Program-made: the position numbers and the translations under genes | In this document: positions 25,279 to 31,994 of the stretch, piece after piece | Layout: each line of letters starts with the position of its first letter | Position numbering within the stretch: position 1 is the first letter of the stretch | IMG/VR virus record: IMGVR_UViG_3300031997_000030 | Location: 1-36,779 of that record | Strand: one strand, 5' to 3' | DNA from: a virus | DNA: 36,779 bases | Notes under the pieces: generated by a model | Database searches by the model: none | Told to the model about the DNA's origin: nothing | The model's input: only the letters and a program-made list of their open reading frames with translations

Positions 25279-25554
25279 TCAAAATCGATCCAGCGCGAGC
25301 CCTAGGCGGTAGATCTTTTCCGGTCGCTGTGGCATCGCGCTGGGTCTTGGTTGTTTCCATGACACCCCTAGTTTACCCGGATCCCGCCGCGCTGTCAAGT
25401 CTACCGCAATCGTTTTCCGCAAATACGCAATATAACGCATTTCCCAAACGCACGCATTTTCGATTCTAGGCCCATAAAACTTGTGAGTAATACCCAAGCA
25501 TACCCCCATCTCATAAGATACGCCTAGGCAATCCTTGCACTTGCATGGGTCCAA
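25279..25554 (-). CDS. Possible Cys-rich protein, TTG start (91 aa)
   Basis: The ORF opens only with TTG at 25554. A TAG lies four codons upstream and the ribosome site is poor. It begins with CKCKDCLG (Cys4, 6, 9), then Cys19 and Cys35, and contains YGPRIENACVWEMRYIAYL, which looks like genuine protein. The last 30 residues are polar and less convincing. It sits in the divergent gap between leftward and rightward genes, where a regulator would be expected, but I see no DNA-binding motif. Confidence 0.35.
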   Translation of the reverse strand: MDPCKCKDCLGVSYEMGVCLGITHKFYGPRIENACVWEMRYIAYLRKTIAVDLTARRDPGKLGVSWKQPRPSAMPQRPEKIYRLGLALDRF

Positions 25555-25585
25555 AGACTCATTCTATCAATTCTCACAATTTCCC

Positions 25586-25613
25586 TTGACTCTCCCCGCA
25601 CGTCTGCTATACT
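25586..25613 (+). promoter_or_regulatory. Early rightward promoter (sigma70-like)
   Basis: TTGACT (25586-25591), a 16-base spacer and TATACT (25608-25613) match the bacterial sigma70 consensus closely (5 of 6 each). It points into the rightward block and lies 46 bases before the first well-supported start at 25659. It is probably read by host RNA polymerase right after infection, since no phage polymerase is seen. Confidence 0.8.
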
Positions 25614-25658
25614 TTCCTCATGAGAAACGAATCCTACGTCTATACCAAGGGGGACCAA

Positions 25659-25880
25659 ATGAGCAGAAATTCTGAAAACGAAATCAACGCCAACACGGGA
25701 TTGCTCTGGAATGGATTCGACTATGAGCGTCAAGCGTGGGTTATCGATGGAGTTTACCAAAAATGTGGCCATCCGGAATCTATGCGGAAAAATGGTCGGT
25801 CCTGTTGCTCGGCAAACGACGTTGCTGGCCTAAAGGTTCTCGATCTGGCACTCGCGTTCCCCGACGCGAATACATATTGA
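25659..25880 (+). CDS. First early gene, small Cys-containing protein (73 aa)
   Basis: ATG at 25659 follows AAGGGGGACCAA. An in-frame ATG at 25620 would be almost at the transcription start. The core GFDYERQAWVIDGVYQKCGHP resembles a small phage/plasmid protein I have seen without known function. A later CC pair and the single CGH could bind metal. It is the first gene after the strong promoter, so it may act very early on the host. Confidence 0.65.
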   Translation: MSRNSENEINANTGLLWNGFDYERQAWVIDGVYQKCGHPESMRKNGRSCCSANDVAGLKVLDLALAFPDANTY

Positions 25881-25891
25881 GCGGCCTAACC

Positions 25892-26041
25892 ATGAGAACC
25901 TTTGTTGCCATCCTGCTCGCCTCACTCTTGTCATTCGCCATCGGTCGCCATTCGGGCCGGGCTGATGCAGAGTGTGAGGCCTATACGTCGGGCTACGAAG
26001 CCGGGATTCTAGACATCCAAAACGAAATGGAATCAAAATAA
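25892..26041 (+). CDS. Small exported or membrane-anchored protein (49 aa)
   Basis: ATG at 25892 opens MRTFVAILLASLLSFAIG, a signal peptide or anchor, followed by a short charged part with one cysteine (DAECEAYTSGYEAGIL). The ribosome site is weak (GAGCGG). The upstream part of the same frame is a shadow of the previous gene. Function unknown. Confidence 0.5.
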   Translation: MRTFVAILLASLLSFAIGRHSGRADAECEAYTSGYEAGILDIQNEMESK

Positions 26042-26058
26042 AAAGGGAGGTTACTACC

Positions 26059-26496
26059 ATGTATAGACTTACGCAATACAAGCTATCGCTAGTCAGAGAC
26101 TCATCCTCATTGATCGACGGGAGTAAACGCATATCGACCGCCGCGGATATCGTAACGGCGGCTAGCGATATGCGGAATCTGGACAGGGAACAGTTGCGGG
26201 TTTATTACATAAACATCCGGCGCGGGATCATCGGATGGGAAGTTGTAAGCCAAGGGACCATGACCGCCAGCCTCGCTCATCCTCGCGAAATATTCAAAGG
26301 TGCCTGTTTGGCTAATGCTTACGGTATTGTCATGGTTCATAACCATCCATCCGGGGACCCGTCACCGTCGGATGAAGATACCAAACTAACACAACGGATA
26401 AAGCAAGCAGGGGTAATTATGGGAGTCGATCTGTTGGACCATGTGATTGTTGCTGAAAACGGTTGTTACAGTTTCCAAGCGTCAGGGAAACTCTAA
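26059..26496 (+). CDS. RadC-like JAB-domain protein (145 aa)
   Basis: The JAMM/MPN+ metal site is complete: HNHPSGDPSPSDED, with His94, His96 and Asp107 in the HxHP-x-D spacing. A conserved upstream acidic residue lies in GWEVVSQG. This is the RadC C-terminal domain without the helix-hairpin-helix N-terminus of chromosomal RadC. Such short forms are common on phages and plasmids. The biochemical role of RadC is unsettled, and a DNA-repair or anti-defence function is possible. A strong GGGAGG site precedes the ATG. Confidence 0.88.
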   Translation: MYRLTQYKLSLVRDSSSLIDGSKRISTAADIVTAASDMRNLDREQLRVYYINIRRGIIGWEVVSQGTMTASLAHPREIFKGACLANAYGIVMVHNHPSGDPSPSDEDTKLTQRIKQAGVIMGVDLLDHVIVAENGCYSFQASGKL

Positions 26497-26687
26497 TGCT
26501 ACCCGTCTACCTAATCCTTGCGGCGATGTTCGCCGCTACCGTCACCTGTAAAACCGTCACGCCTCACCCTTGGCCGCCAGTCGATATGCCAAGGGCTCAA
26601 GCATTCCTGGAGGACGTGCTCGAGTACCCAACCGGCCCAGCCCCAGTCGATGCGTATAGGCCCGAATGTGAGGCCGACAATGGATAG
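26496..26687 (+). CDS. Small exported or anchored protein (63 aa)
   Basis: The ATG overlaps the RadC-like stop (TAATG). A hydrophobic start (YLILAAMFAATVTC) is followed by a Pro-rich segment and an acidic end. The cysteine at the end of the hydrophobic part is not preceded by a good lipobox, so lipoprotein status is doubtful. Confidence 0.55.
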   Translation: MLPVYLILAAMFAATVTCKTVTPHPWPPVDMPRAQAFLEDVLEYPTGPAPVDAYRPECEADNG

Positions 26688-26811
26688 CGTATCCGTGCAT
26701 GAACTACGGCCAGAGGCGATAATACAAGCCTATTGGGAGCAGGTTATTGTGAGAGAGGAACAGTCAATTTGGCTAGACAAAATCATAATAACTCTAGACA
26801 AGGCCGCATAA
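26680..26811 (+). CDS. Small helical protein (43 aa)
   Basis: A 43-codon ORF overlapping the previous gene by 8 bases. It is predicted helical (ELRPEAIIQAYWEQVIVREE), acidic, and without motif. A promoter element for the next gene lies at its end. Confidence 0.45.
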   Translation: MDSVSVHELRPEAIIQAYWEQVIVREEQSIWLDKIIITLDKAA

Positions 26812-26823
26812 TTATGATATATT
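26795..26823 (+). promoter_or_regulatory. Second rightward promoter candidate
   Basis: TAGACA (26795-26800), 17 bases, then TATATT (26818-26823) lies 36 bases upstream of the ribbon-helix-helix candidate. Both boxes match the sigma70 consensus in 5 of 6 positions, and spacing is ideal. It overlaps the end of the 43-residue gene. Confidence 0.6.
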
Positions 26824-26858
26824 GCCATCGTTACGCATGAGATTAGAAAGGAGACACA

Positions 26859-27104
26859 ATGCCACGAAAACATGAGAAAAACTCACGCTGGACCAGTATC
26901 ACCGTATGCCTAGGTGATCCGGACATCGCACCAGAACGGCGCAAGGCGTACATAGACGCCGCCGGTGAAGCCGGGTCTAGCTCACTGAGCCAATGGGTCC
27001 GAAACTGCCTTGATTCGGCCTCAAGGTATGCAGAGCCCGTAAAACAGGTTCCCCCCGCTAAAAACGAAGGCCAAGGGCCTGCAAATGCAACGCCGAACGC
27101 TTAG
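26859..27104 (+). CDS. Ribbon-helix-helix-like regulator candidate (81 aa)
   Basis: After a basic start, TSITVCLG could be the DNA-contacting beta strand. It is followed by a helix (ERRKAYIDAAGEAG) and SLSQWVRNCLDSAS as second helix, the Arc/CopG layout. The C-terminus is a disordered Pro/Ala/Asn tail. AGAAAGGAGACACA gives an excellent ribosome site. With its own promoter upstream it may regulate the early block. Assignment rests on pattern only. Confidence 0.5.
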   Translation: MPRKHEKNSRWTSITVCLGDPDIAPERRKAYIDAAGEAGSSSLSQWVRNCLDSASRYAEPVKQVPPAKNEGQGPANATPNA

Positions 27105-27261
27105 CCAACGTTGGGCCTATTATCTGGTCTACTACCTCACCCATGCCATGAGGTTTAAGACCGAAGGCCAATACCTAAGATCCGCTGTATTGGCCCGCGC
27201 TGAAATGGAAATGAACCTTGCGCTTGAGGCCGTCGCAAATAGACAAAACGCCAATGGGTGA
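27085..27261 (+). CDS. Small helical protein (58 aa)
   Basis: Starts inside the end of the previous gene (20-base overlap) after an AAGGG site. Helical, with aromatic-rich RWAYYLVYYLTHAM and a charged second helix (LARAEMEMNLALEAV). No family recognised. Confidence 0.5.
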   Translation: MQRRTLSQRWAYYLVYYLTHAMRFKTEGQYLRSAVLARAEMEMNLALEAVANRQNANG

Positions 27262-27586
27262 TTGCTCCGGTATCGGTGACGGATGTTATAAGAATTGCCT
27301 GATCGTCTATGTCGAATGTTGTGAGAAATATGACCATGCCTGTAAACATGAGAACTGCCAAATGGAGGTCCAAATGTCACCACGAGAGTGCGCCGACGTT
27401 TTAGCTCAAAACGGTTGGGCGGCGGAAGTCATAACAAAAACCGGACGATGGGAAGTCGGGCCGCAAACTTCCGAGGGAATCCTTGACGTATGGGGGGAGG
27501 GAGACTCACTGGAAGAAGCGATTGGGAACGCGCTGGACTGTATCGAGTCATCTCTCATTGAACATGGGATCGGGTCAAAACGATGA
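27254..27586 (+). CDS. Cys-rich protein with second in-frame start (110 or 70 aa)
   Basis: The frame opens at 27254 with a Cys-rich N-terminus (eight cysteines within the first 35 residues). A second ATG at 27374 has a much better ribosome site (GGAGGTCCAA) and would give a 70-residue protein containing GRWEVGPQTSEGILDVW and SLEEAIGNALDCIES. Both forms may be made. The 40-residue leader could alternatively be untranslated or a separate product. The role is unknown. Confidence 0.55.
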   Translation: MGDCSGIGDGCYKNCLIVYVECCEKYDHACKHENCQMEVQMSPRECADVLAQNGWAAEVITKTGRWEVGPQTSEGILDVWGEGDSLEEAIGNALDCIESSLIEHGIGSKR

Positions 27587-27747
27587 GCGCGATTATATGG
27601 ATCGGATTCGCTTGTTTCTTTTTTGGCCTTCTTCTGGCCATCGCTTCCGCTGCCGGGTTTTGGGTAGACGAGACAGACCGGGAATACGAGGATCGGCTGT
27701 TGATGCGCCATTTCGACAAGGCGAATAAGAGGAGTAAAAAACGATGA
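27583..27747 (+). CDS. Small membrane protein (54 aa)
   Basis: One transmembrane segment (IIWIGFACFFFGLLLAIASA) followed by a charged, basic cytoplasmic or external tail (KANKRSKKR). ATGA overlaps link it to both neighbours. Confidence 0.6.
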   Translation: MSAIIWIGFACFFFGLLLAIASAAGFWVDETDREYEDRLLMRHFDKANKRSKKR

Positions 27748-27887
27748 AAGCCTCCGAGATACAGGAATTGAACGACCGCCTCGCGCAAATAGAAGATGGA
27801 ATCTGCGTCGCCCTCCAAGCTCTGATCCGAATCAGGGCCGAACTGAACGAGAAAATCTATGTCGAGTCAACGCGAACAGTTGCTTGA
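27744..27887 (+). CDS. Small coiled-coil protein (47 aa)
   Basis: Predicted as a single heptad-like helix (EIQELNDRLAQIEDGICVAL). It overlaps the next gene by 29 bases. Possibly an oligomerisation partner of a neighbour. Function unknown. Confidence 0.5.
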   Translation: MKASEIQELNDRLAQIEDGICVALQALIRIRAELNEKIYVESTRTVA

Positions 27888-28083
27888 TCTTTTCCGTCGG
27901 AATGGGAACCAGTTAACCCTGGGTCAGATCCTCCAGCACCCATACGGCTACGAAGCGCGGGCGCGGTTCACCGAACTAAGGCGGGACGGGTACGTGATCG
28001 CCTTCACAAGAGGCAAAACCCCTTCGGATAACCTTTACGTTTTATATGAGCCCGAACCGTCGGGGCAGTTGAGGCTGGCTTAA
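27859..28083 (+). CDS. Winged-helix DNA-binding protein, paralogue A (74 aa)
   Basis: The sequence Q-LLDLFRRNGNQLTLGQILQ, then GYEARARFTELRRDGYVI and GKTPSDNLYVL, is a compact winged helix: helix, turn, recognition helix with RF..LR, and a wing ending at the TPSxN turn. A second copy lies at 32727-32963 with the same order and spacing. It probably binds DNA and may regulate the early genes. Confidence 0.7.
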   Translation: MSSQREQLLDLFRRNGNQLTLGQILQHPYGYEARARFTELRRDGYVIAFTRGKTPSDNLYVLYEPEPSGQLRLA

Positions 28084-28084
28084 C

Positions 28085-28300
28085 ATGACCGACAAGGAAA
28101 TTCTTCTATACCTGCTCCATTATGTAGACCTTATACGCGAATCATTTTCGCGTCCAAATGATGAAGATAAATTTCATGCGCTTGAAAATATGATCCATAT
28201 CGCAGAGCGCATTAAATCGGCTATCCTAGCCAGAATAGAAATTAGTTATAAATCTTATCCGCCGCCGTCTAAACCTTGGCTATTGAAGTCGTCCAAATGA
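28085..28300 (+). CDS. Small helical protein (71 aa)
   Basis: Mostly helical, with YLLHYVDLIRESFSRPNDE and a second helix, ending in a Pro-rich basic tail. Starts one base after the previous stop. No motif known. Confidence 0.55.
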   Translation: MTDKEILLYLLHYVDLIRESFSRPNDEDKFHALENMIHIAERIKSAILARIEISYKSYPPPSKPWLLKSSK

Positions 28301-28319
28301 GACCGGCTTAGGAGGAAAA

Positions 28320-28562
28320 ATGACAAATCCGAATGATCCGGCTTTTCTCCCGTGGTCTGGTAGTGACGGGAAGATCCTCTCGGCCCTTACCAAGCGCGAA
28401 TACTTCGCTATCGAATTCTGCAAAGAACTTTACGGGGCTTTGTATATGCAACCGGATTTTCTAAAGCATTGGAAGATCGAAGGGGTTGCGATAAATGCAA
28501 TAAGCATGGCCGACGCCCTGATCGCCGCGCTCAATAAAACGGAAACCGAAAAACGGGCTTGA
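28320..28562 (+). CDS. Conserved phage hypothetical protein (80 aa)
   Basis: The pattern GLTKREYFA-like (ALTKREYFAIEFCKELYGAL) followed by a C-terminal ISMADALIAALNK is one I recognise from many phage hypothetical proteins of unknown function. Strong AGGAGG site. It is the last gene before the gene-poor region. Confidence 0.7.
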   Translation: MTNPNDPAFLPWSGSDGKILSALTKREYFAIEFCKELYGALYMQPDFLKHWKIEGVAINAISMADALIAALNKTETEKRA

Positions 28563-28974
28563 CAAAGGCGCACAGGAAACCTTTAATGAACACATGCATG
28601 AAATCACAAAACCTAAAAATTCAAGCGGTATCCGTCGGAGATTGGTTTTGTGCTCCATTGCAGCGGGTACTGCTTGATTTTTTATGTCCGCACAATCCCG
28701 CCGCTGTCAACCGTTCCAGCGTCACCAAAGAGCCAACTTGTTTTAGGTTGCCATCGGATCTCTTTCGGGCTAAGTCCGTAAATGCCTTGACCCCTAGGGC
28801 CGGACAGTCTGGTAATAAGCCCCGCACGGCGGAAATGGTGTCCCCATCAGTGCCGTGGCCTTAGATAAGCATGGAGAACACGAAAAACCTACATGGCACA
28901 TAACGAGAGAACTGGCGAAGAAGTAGTAACACCAGATAACTAGGGGTAATTATTCTGAGAATGGAGGGCAAGCG
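28563..28974. ncRNA. Gene-poor region with possible structured RNA
   Basis: 412 bases with no convincing gene. A plus-strand ORF (28586-28864, 92 codons, AGGAAA site) and a minus-strand ORF (28621-28827, GTG start) overlap each other. Neither looks clearly like protein. Structures seen: CACGGC (28825-28830) with GCCGTG (28852-28857), enclosing ATGG/CCAT; a 9-base long-range match AACCTAAAA/TTTTAGGTT (about 28611 and 28740); and GCAG/CTGC followed by a T-run near 28660-28685. A minus-strand TTGACA with an 18-base spacer to CATAAA (28710-28681) looks promoter-like. This may be a noncoding RNA or a control element. Confidence 0.35.
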
Positions 28975-29124
28975 ATGAGCAGAAAAAGCGAAGAACCCGA
29001 AGTCTGGAAAATAGTGGGGCATGGAGACAGCTTCCTGCGTATGGATTCCAGAACCGGAGAGACTTGGATACTTAAAAACACTGAACTGAAATGGATAAAG
29101 ATTAAGGAGGAAGCACAAAAATGA
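28975..29124 (+). CDS. Small beta-rich protein (49 aa)
   Basis: Good GGAGG site before ATG. The sequence EPEVWKIVGHGDSFLRMDSR then ETWILKNTELKWIKI looks like alternating beta strands, probably a small SH3-like or WD-like barrel. It overlaps the next gene by ATGA. Confidence 0.65.
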   Translation: MSRKSEEPEVWKIVGHGDSFLRMDSRTGETWILKNTELKWIKIKEEAQK

Positions 29125-29426
29125 GCCACAAATTTATCGACATCTCGCAAATCCCATCCGGAAAAGACCCGACCGGAGACGAGTTAATTAACGCAATTGT
29201 AAAGCTGGCGGGGGTGATCTCACCGGGCAAGGCGGCTATGGTGGATGCCACGGAGCTGGGAAGAAAGCTCATGACGGTCGTGAACTCCGCACGGAAGATG
29301 ATTGCGAACGGTGAACGTGCACGGTTTTCAGGTCATTGTTCGGGCGGGGGAGATTTACCTTGTCAGAAAATAAGCTTGTGTTCGACGCCCGGTTATCTAC
29401 CGACGCGCGCGGGAATCAATTGCTAA
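29121..29426 (+). CDS. Small helical protein with possible frameshift (101 aa)
   Basis: Strong AAGGAGG site upstream. Residues 1-65 look like real protein (DELINAIVKLAGVI, ELGRKLMTVVNSARKMIANG). From about residue 66 the frame becomes Cys/Gly/Pro-rich and shadow-like, while the +1 frame there reads VNVHGFQVIVRAGEIYLVRK and then stops, which looks like a natural beta-strand C-terminus. A programmed or accidental +1 shift near 29310 is possible, giving about 85 residues. The end also overlaps the next gene by 67 bases. Confidence 0.5.
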   Translation: MSHKFIDISQIPSGKDPTGDELINAIVKLAGVISPGKAAMVDATELGRKLMTVVNSARKMIANGERARFSGHCSGGGDLPCQKISLCSTPGYLPTRAGINC

Positions 29427-29560
29427 CGGTCGCAGGAAAGGCTTTATTTTGGAAATACGTGGCATTGCCTTTGCATGAAGAAATAGACCCGGAAATTGTT
29501 TGGGACGAATGCTGCATTCAGCTTAGAAAAGAGTTTGAAAAATGGAAGATGAAATCGTAG
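29360..29560 (+). CDS. Small protein, TTG start (66 aa)
   Basis: The TTG at 29360 is preceded by GGGGGAG at seven bases, the best start in the frame. The protein (KLVFDARLSTDARGNQLL then ALPLHEEIDPEIVWDECC) has a beta then helical layout and a Lys-rich end. Unknown function. Confidence 0.5.
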   Translation: MSENKLVFDARLSTDARGNQLLTVAGKALFWKYVALPLHEEIDPEIVWDECCIQLRKEFEKWKMKS

Positions 29561-29688
29561 ACATCGAAGCCATGGGACTGACCGTTGACGGAATGACGGT
29601 CGAGCAGATCATGCAATTGAAGTCCTTCTACCAAAAAACAACGCACGACATGGACCTGGAGAGGTTGTGGTTTTACACGAAAACATAG
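29542..29688 (+). CDS. Small acidic/helical protein (48 aa)
   Basis: Overlaps the previous gene by 19 bases. It is Met/Asp/Glu-rich (MGLTVDGMTVEQIMQLKSFY) and helical. It precedes the ATPase by eight bases. May be a co-factor or regulator of the recombination module, on position alone. Confidence 0.5.
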   Translation: MEDEIVDIEAMGLTVDGMTVEQIMQLKSFYQKTTHDMDLERLWFYTKT

Positions 29689-29696
29689 GAGGTCTT

Positions 29697-30578
29697 ATGG
29701 CATTTTTTACTCCGGCCAAGTTGTCTCAAGCCTATCTTAAATGCGGGATCATGGGGTTCGCAGGAAGCGGCAAAACCTACACCGCCTCGCTCATCGCCAT
29801 CGGGCTCAAGGAGTACGCGAAAAGCAAAAAGCCAGTGTCGTTCATTGACACGGAAACGGGGTCCGACTTCGTTATCCCGATGTTCAAGGGGGAATTGCTT
29901 TCGGCCAAGAGCCGAGCGTTCGCTGATCTTGTGCCCATGTGCCTTGAAGCGCAGAAGAATTCCGATATCGTCGTCATCGACTCCCTAACGGCATTTTGGG
30001 TCGAGATTATGGAATCCTACCTCGTCAAAATGAATCGGAAGCGGTTGCGGGTTCAGGACTTTGGCCCCCTAAAACAGGAATGGCGGGCTTTCACCGACTG
30101 GTTCGTTAACTCCCCTGTCCATGTCATCGTGTGCGGCCGGGCGGGGTGGGAATACCAGTTTCGGGAGGACGAGGACGGCGTGACCGAAATCCAAAAGACG
30201 GGCACGAAGTTCAAGGCGGAATCGGAGTTCGGTTACGAATCCTCACTCCTGATTGAAATGGAACACGCACTGGCTGATGGGTCGGTCGGTATCGTCGGGC
30301 AATCGCACATAAACCGGGCATGGGTTTTGAAGGATCGCTTTAACGTCATTAACGGGAAATCCTTCGACTTCCCGACGTTTGAATCTTTCCTTCCGCATAT
30401 CGAAAAGCTGAACATCGGCGGGGCTCATGTAGGAGTCGATACCTCGAGGTCTAGCGTTGACATGTTCAGCGGTCCGGAGTCGCGATCGAACGAATACAAA
30501 CGCCGGGAAATCGCCCTCGAAGAAATCAAGCAGGAGTTGATCCTGCAATACCCCGGTCGGTCCGACGCCGACAAGTAG
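29697..30578 (+). CDS. Sak4-like RecA-fold recombination ATPase (293 aa)
   Basis: Perfect AGGAGGTCTT before ATG. Walker A GFAGSGKT (20-27) and Walker B DIVVIDS (90-96), with a RecA-core layout and an acidic loop between. It resembles Sak4-type phage ATPases (AAA_24 family) that act with an SSB in single-strand annealing recombination. The C-terminal 50 residues are a helical tail. An SSB-like gene is two genes downstream and RusA ends the block, in line with a recombination role. A general packaging-independent ATPase cannot be excluded. Confidence 0.8.
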   Translation: MAFFTPAKLSQAYLKCGIMGFAGSGKTYTASLIAIGLKEYAKSKKPVSFIDTETGSDFVIPMFKGELLSAKSRAFADLVPMCLEAQKNSDIVVIDSLTAFWVEIMESYLVKMNRKRLRVQDFGPLKQEWRAFTDWFVNSPVHVIVCGRAGWEYQFREDEDGVTEIQKTGTKFKAESEFGYESSLLIEMEHALADGSVGIVGQSHINRAWVLKDRFNVINGKSFDFPTFESFLPHIEKLNIGGAHVGVDTSRSSVDMFSGPESRSNEYKRREIALEEIKQELILQYPGRSDADK

Positions 30579-30590
30579 AAGGTGATCCGG

Positions 30591-30737
30591 TTGCTTAAGG
30601 GGTTATTTGGGACGGCGGCAACATCTGCCTTAGAGCAACTGCAAGCCGACAAGCTGGAAGCGGGGCTAAAGACGATCCGTGAGGCGGCTACCGCCAAGAT
30701 AGAAAACGAAGGCATGGAGGTCAAAGAAGATGATTGA
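30591..30737 (+). CDS. Small helical protein between ATPase and SSB (48 aa)
   Basis: TTG at 30591 follows AAGGTGATCCGG. A GTG at 30582 gives 3 more residues. Helical and Ala/Glu/Lys-rich (SALEQLQADKLEAGLKTIRE). The end overlaps the SSB-like start by 8 bases. Position suggests a module partner. Confidence 0.5.
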   Translation: MLKGLFGTAATSALEQLQADKLEAGLKTIREAATAKIENEGMEVKEDD

Positions 30738-31116
30738 GAAAACGAGTTTTGAAGGCCGGTCGCTGTTCCCGCAGTCAAAGGCGTTGGTGTTCACAATCGA
30801 CGCTCCAGTCGAGAAGCGGAAAACACCGTCAGGGTATCCCTACTACCTGTTCAAGACCTCAACGGTCGTAGGGGGCCAGCGGAAGAAGATGACCAAGGCC
30901 GTGATGTGTTTCCTGTCAAAACCGCTGCTGATGGCGTTGGGGTTCAAGCCAGACGAGGCCGGGGATATCCTTTGGGATCGGGAGCAGGTTGTCGGCAAGC
31001 AGTTTGTGGCCGACGTGGTCCATGCACCAGACAAAAAGACGGGGGATATGCGGGACCAGTGGGCGAACTTTAGGGCGGTCGGAGGGGCAGAGGAAGAAAG
31101 TTCGATCCCGTTCTGA
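30730..31116 (+). CDS. Single-stranded DNA-binding protein-like (128 aa)
   Basis: Beta-rich core with OB-fold-like strands (SKALVFTIDAPVE, YYLFKTSTVVGG, KQFVADVVHAPD), aromatic residues on strand faces and an acidic C-terminal tail ending EESSIPF. The acidic tail with a terminal hydrophobic-Pro-Phe is the protein-docking signature of bacterial and phage SSBs. Neighbour of a Sak4-like ATPase, a known partner. Fairly confident in the OB/SSB role, less in the exact family. Confidence 0.7.
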   Translation: MIEKTSFEGRSLFPQSKALVFTIDAPVEKRKTPSGYPYYLFKTSTVVGGQRKKMTKAVMCFLSKPLLMALGFKPDEAGDILWDREQVVGKQFVADVVHAPDKKTGDMRDQWANFRAVGGAEEESSIPF

Positions 31117-31994
31117 TGTGGGTATATTTGGGGGAATCATGTACGGACTCGACCTATTCTCGGGTATTGGGGGGATCACAAAAGCTCTTGAAGGCTACGT
31201 CCATCCCGTTGCCTATTGTGAACGAGATCGGTACGCCATCGGGGTTCTGCTCTCTCGGATGCACGCAGGGGACATACCAACCGCACCAATCTGGAATGAC
31301 GTACTCACTCTTCATGGAACCATGCTCCCACGTATTGACATCATCTATGGAGGATTCCCCTGCCAAGACATTAGCGTTGCCGGACGGGGAGTTGGCTTGG
31401 ACGGAAAGCGAAGCGGATTATTTTTCGAGATCGCAAGGCTCGCTTGCGAAATACGACCACGATTCATCTTCTTGGAAAACGTCGCAGCGATTACTGTTCG
31501 AGGATCAGAACGAGTCGTTGGAGAGCTTTGCCGCATCGGGTATGACTGTCGATGGGGAATTTTATCCGCTCAAGATGTGGGAGCGAATCACCGACGAGAA
31601 AGGTGGTGGCTTCTTGCCCACTCCAACGGTGGGGATGGTAACGGGAGGCCAGAACCCGGAGAAGGGCGGTCAGGTCGGGTTAGGCTACATGGCGCGAAAG
31701 AACAAATGGCCCACTCCAGATTGCTCGGATCGGAGAAGTGCCAAGAGCAAACAACAGGTATTATCGAACATGGTAAAAAAGTACCCAACACCGGCAGCCA
31801 GGGACTGGAAGGACAACGGGAGATCGCCAGCAGAATTAAACCGCAATTCAACTACCTTGGCAACCGAAGCTGGTGGCAGTCTGAACCCAACGTGGGTAGA
31901 GTGGCTCATGGGGTACCATTCAGGGTGGACCGTCTTAGAGCCCTGGGCAACAGCGTGGTGGCGCAGTGCGCGAGAGAGGCGTTCGAGAGGTTAA
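31116..31994 (+). CDS. Long overlapping ORF in the other frame of the methyltransferase (292 aa)
   Basis: This ORF starts with ATG overlapping the SSB stop (TGATG) and covers almost the whole methyltransferase gene in a different frame without a stop. Its product carries patterns I recall from a family of phage proteins: SLAKYDHDSSSWKTSQRLL, a SGMTVDGEFYPL segment, repeated LPTPT / YPTPAARDW, and a C-terminal LNPTWVEWLMGY..GW. Parts of these are automatic shadows of methyltransferase motifs (FLENV always gives SWKT-like codons; PCQDIS gives SPAKT-like). So it may be a genuine overprinted gene or a conserved shadow. Kept because the ORF is far longer than chance and properly coupled. Confidence 0.4.
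   Translation: MWVYLGESCTDSTYSRVLGGSQKLLKATSIPLPIVNEIGTPSGFCSLGCTQGTYQPHQSGMTYSLFMEPCSHVLTSSMEDSPAKTLALPDGELAWTESEADYFSRSQGSLAKYDHDSSSWKTSQRLLFEDQNESLESFAASGMTVDGEFYPLKMWERITDEKGGGFLPTPTVGMVTGGQNPEKGGQVGLGYMARKNKWPTPDCSDRRSAKSKQQVLSNMVKKYPTPAARDWKDNGRSPAELNRNSTTLATEAGGSLNPTWVEWLMGYHSGWTVLEPWATAWWRSARERRSRG

Noticed and set aside
25524-25772. 82-codon minus-strand ORF over the first early gene
   Set aside because: Antisense to the promoter and the first early gene. No ribosome site.
28085-28300. CRISPR array or tRNA genes
   Set aside because: I scanned this and other spacer regions for regularly spaced repeats and for clover-leaf patterns with CCA-type ends and found none in the window.
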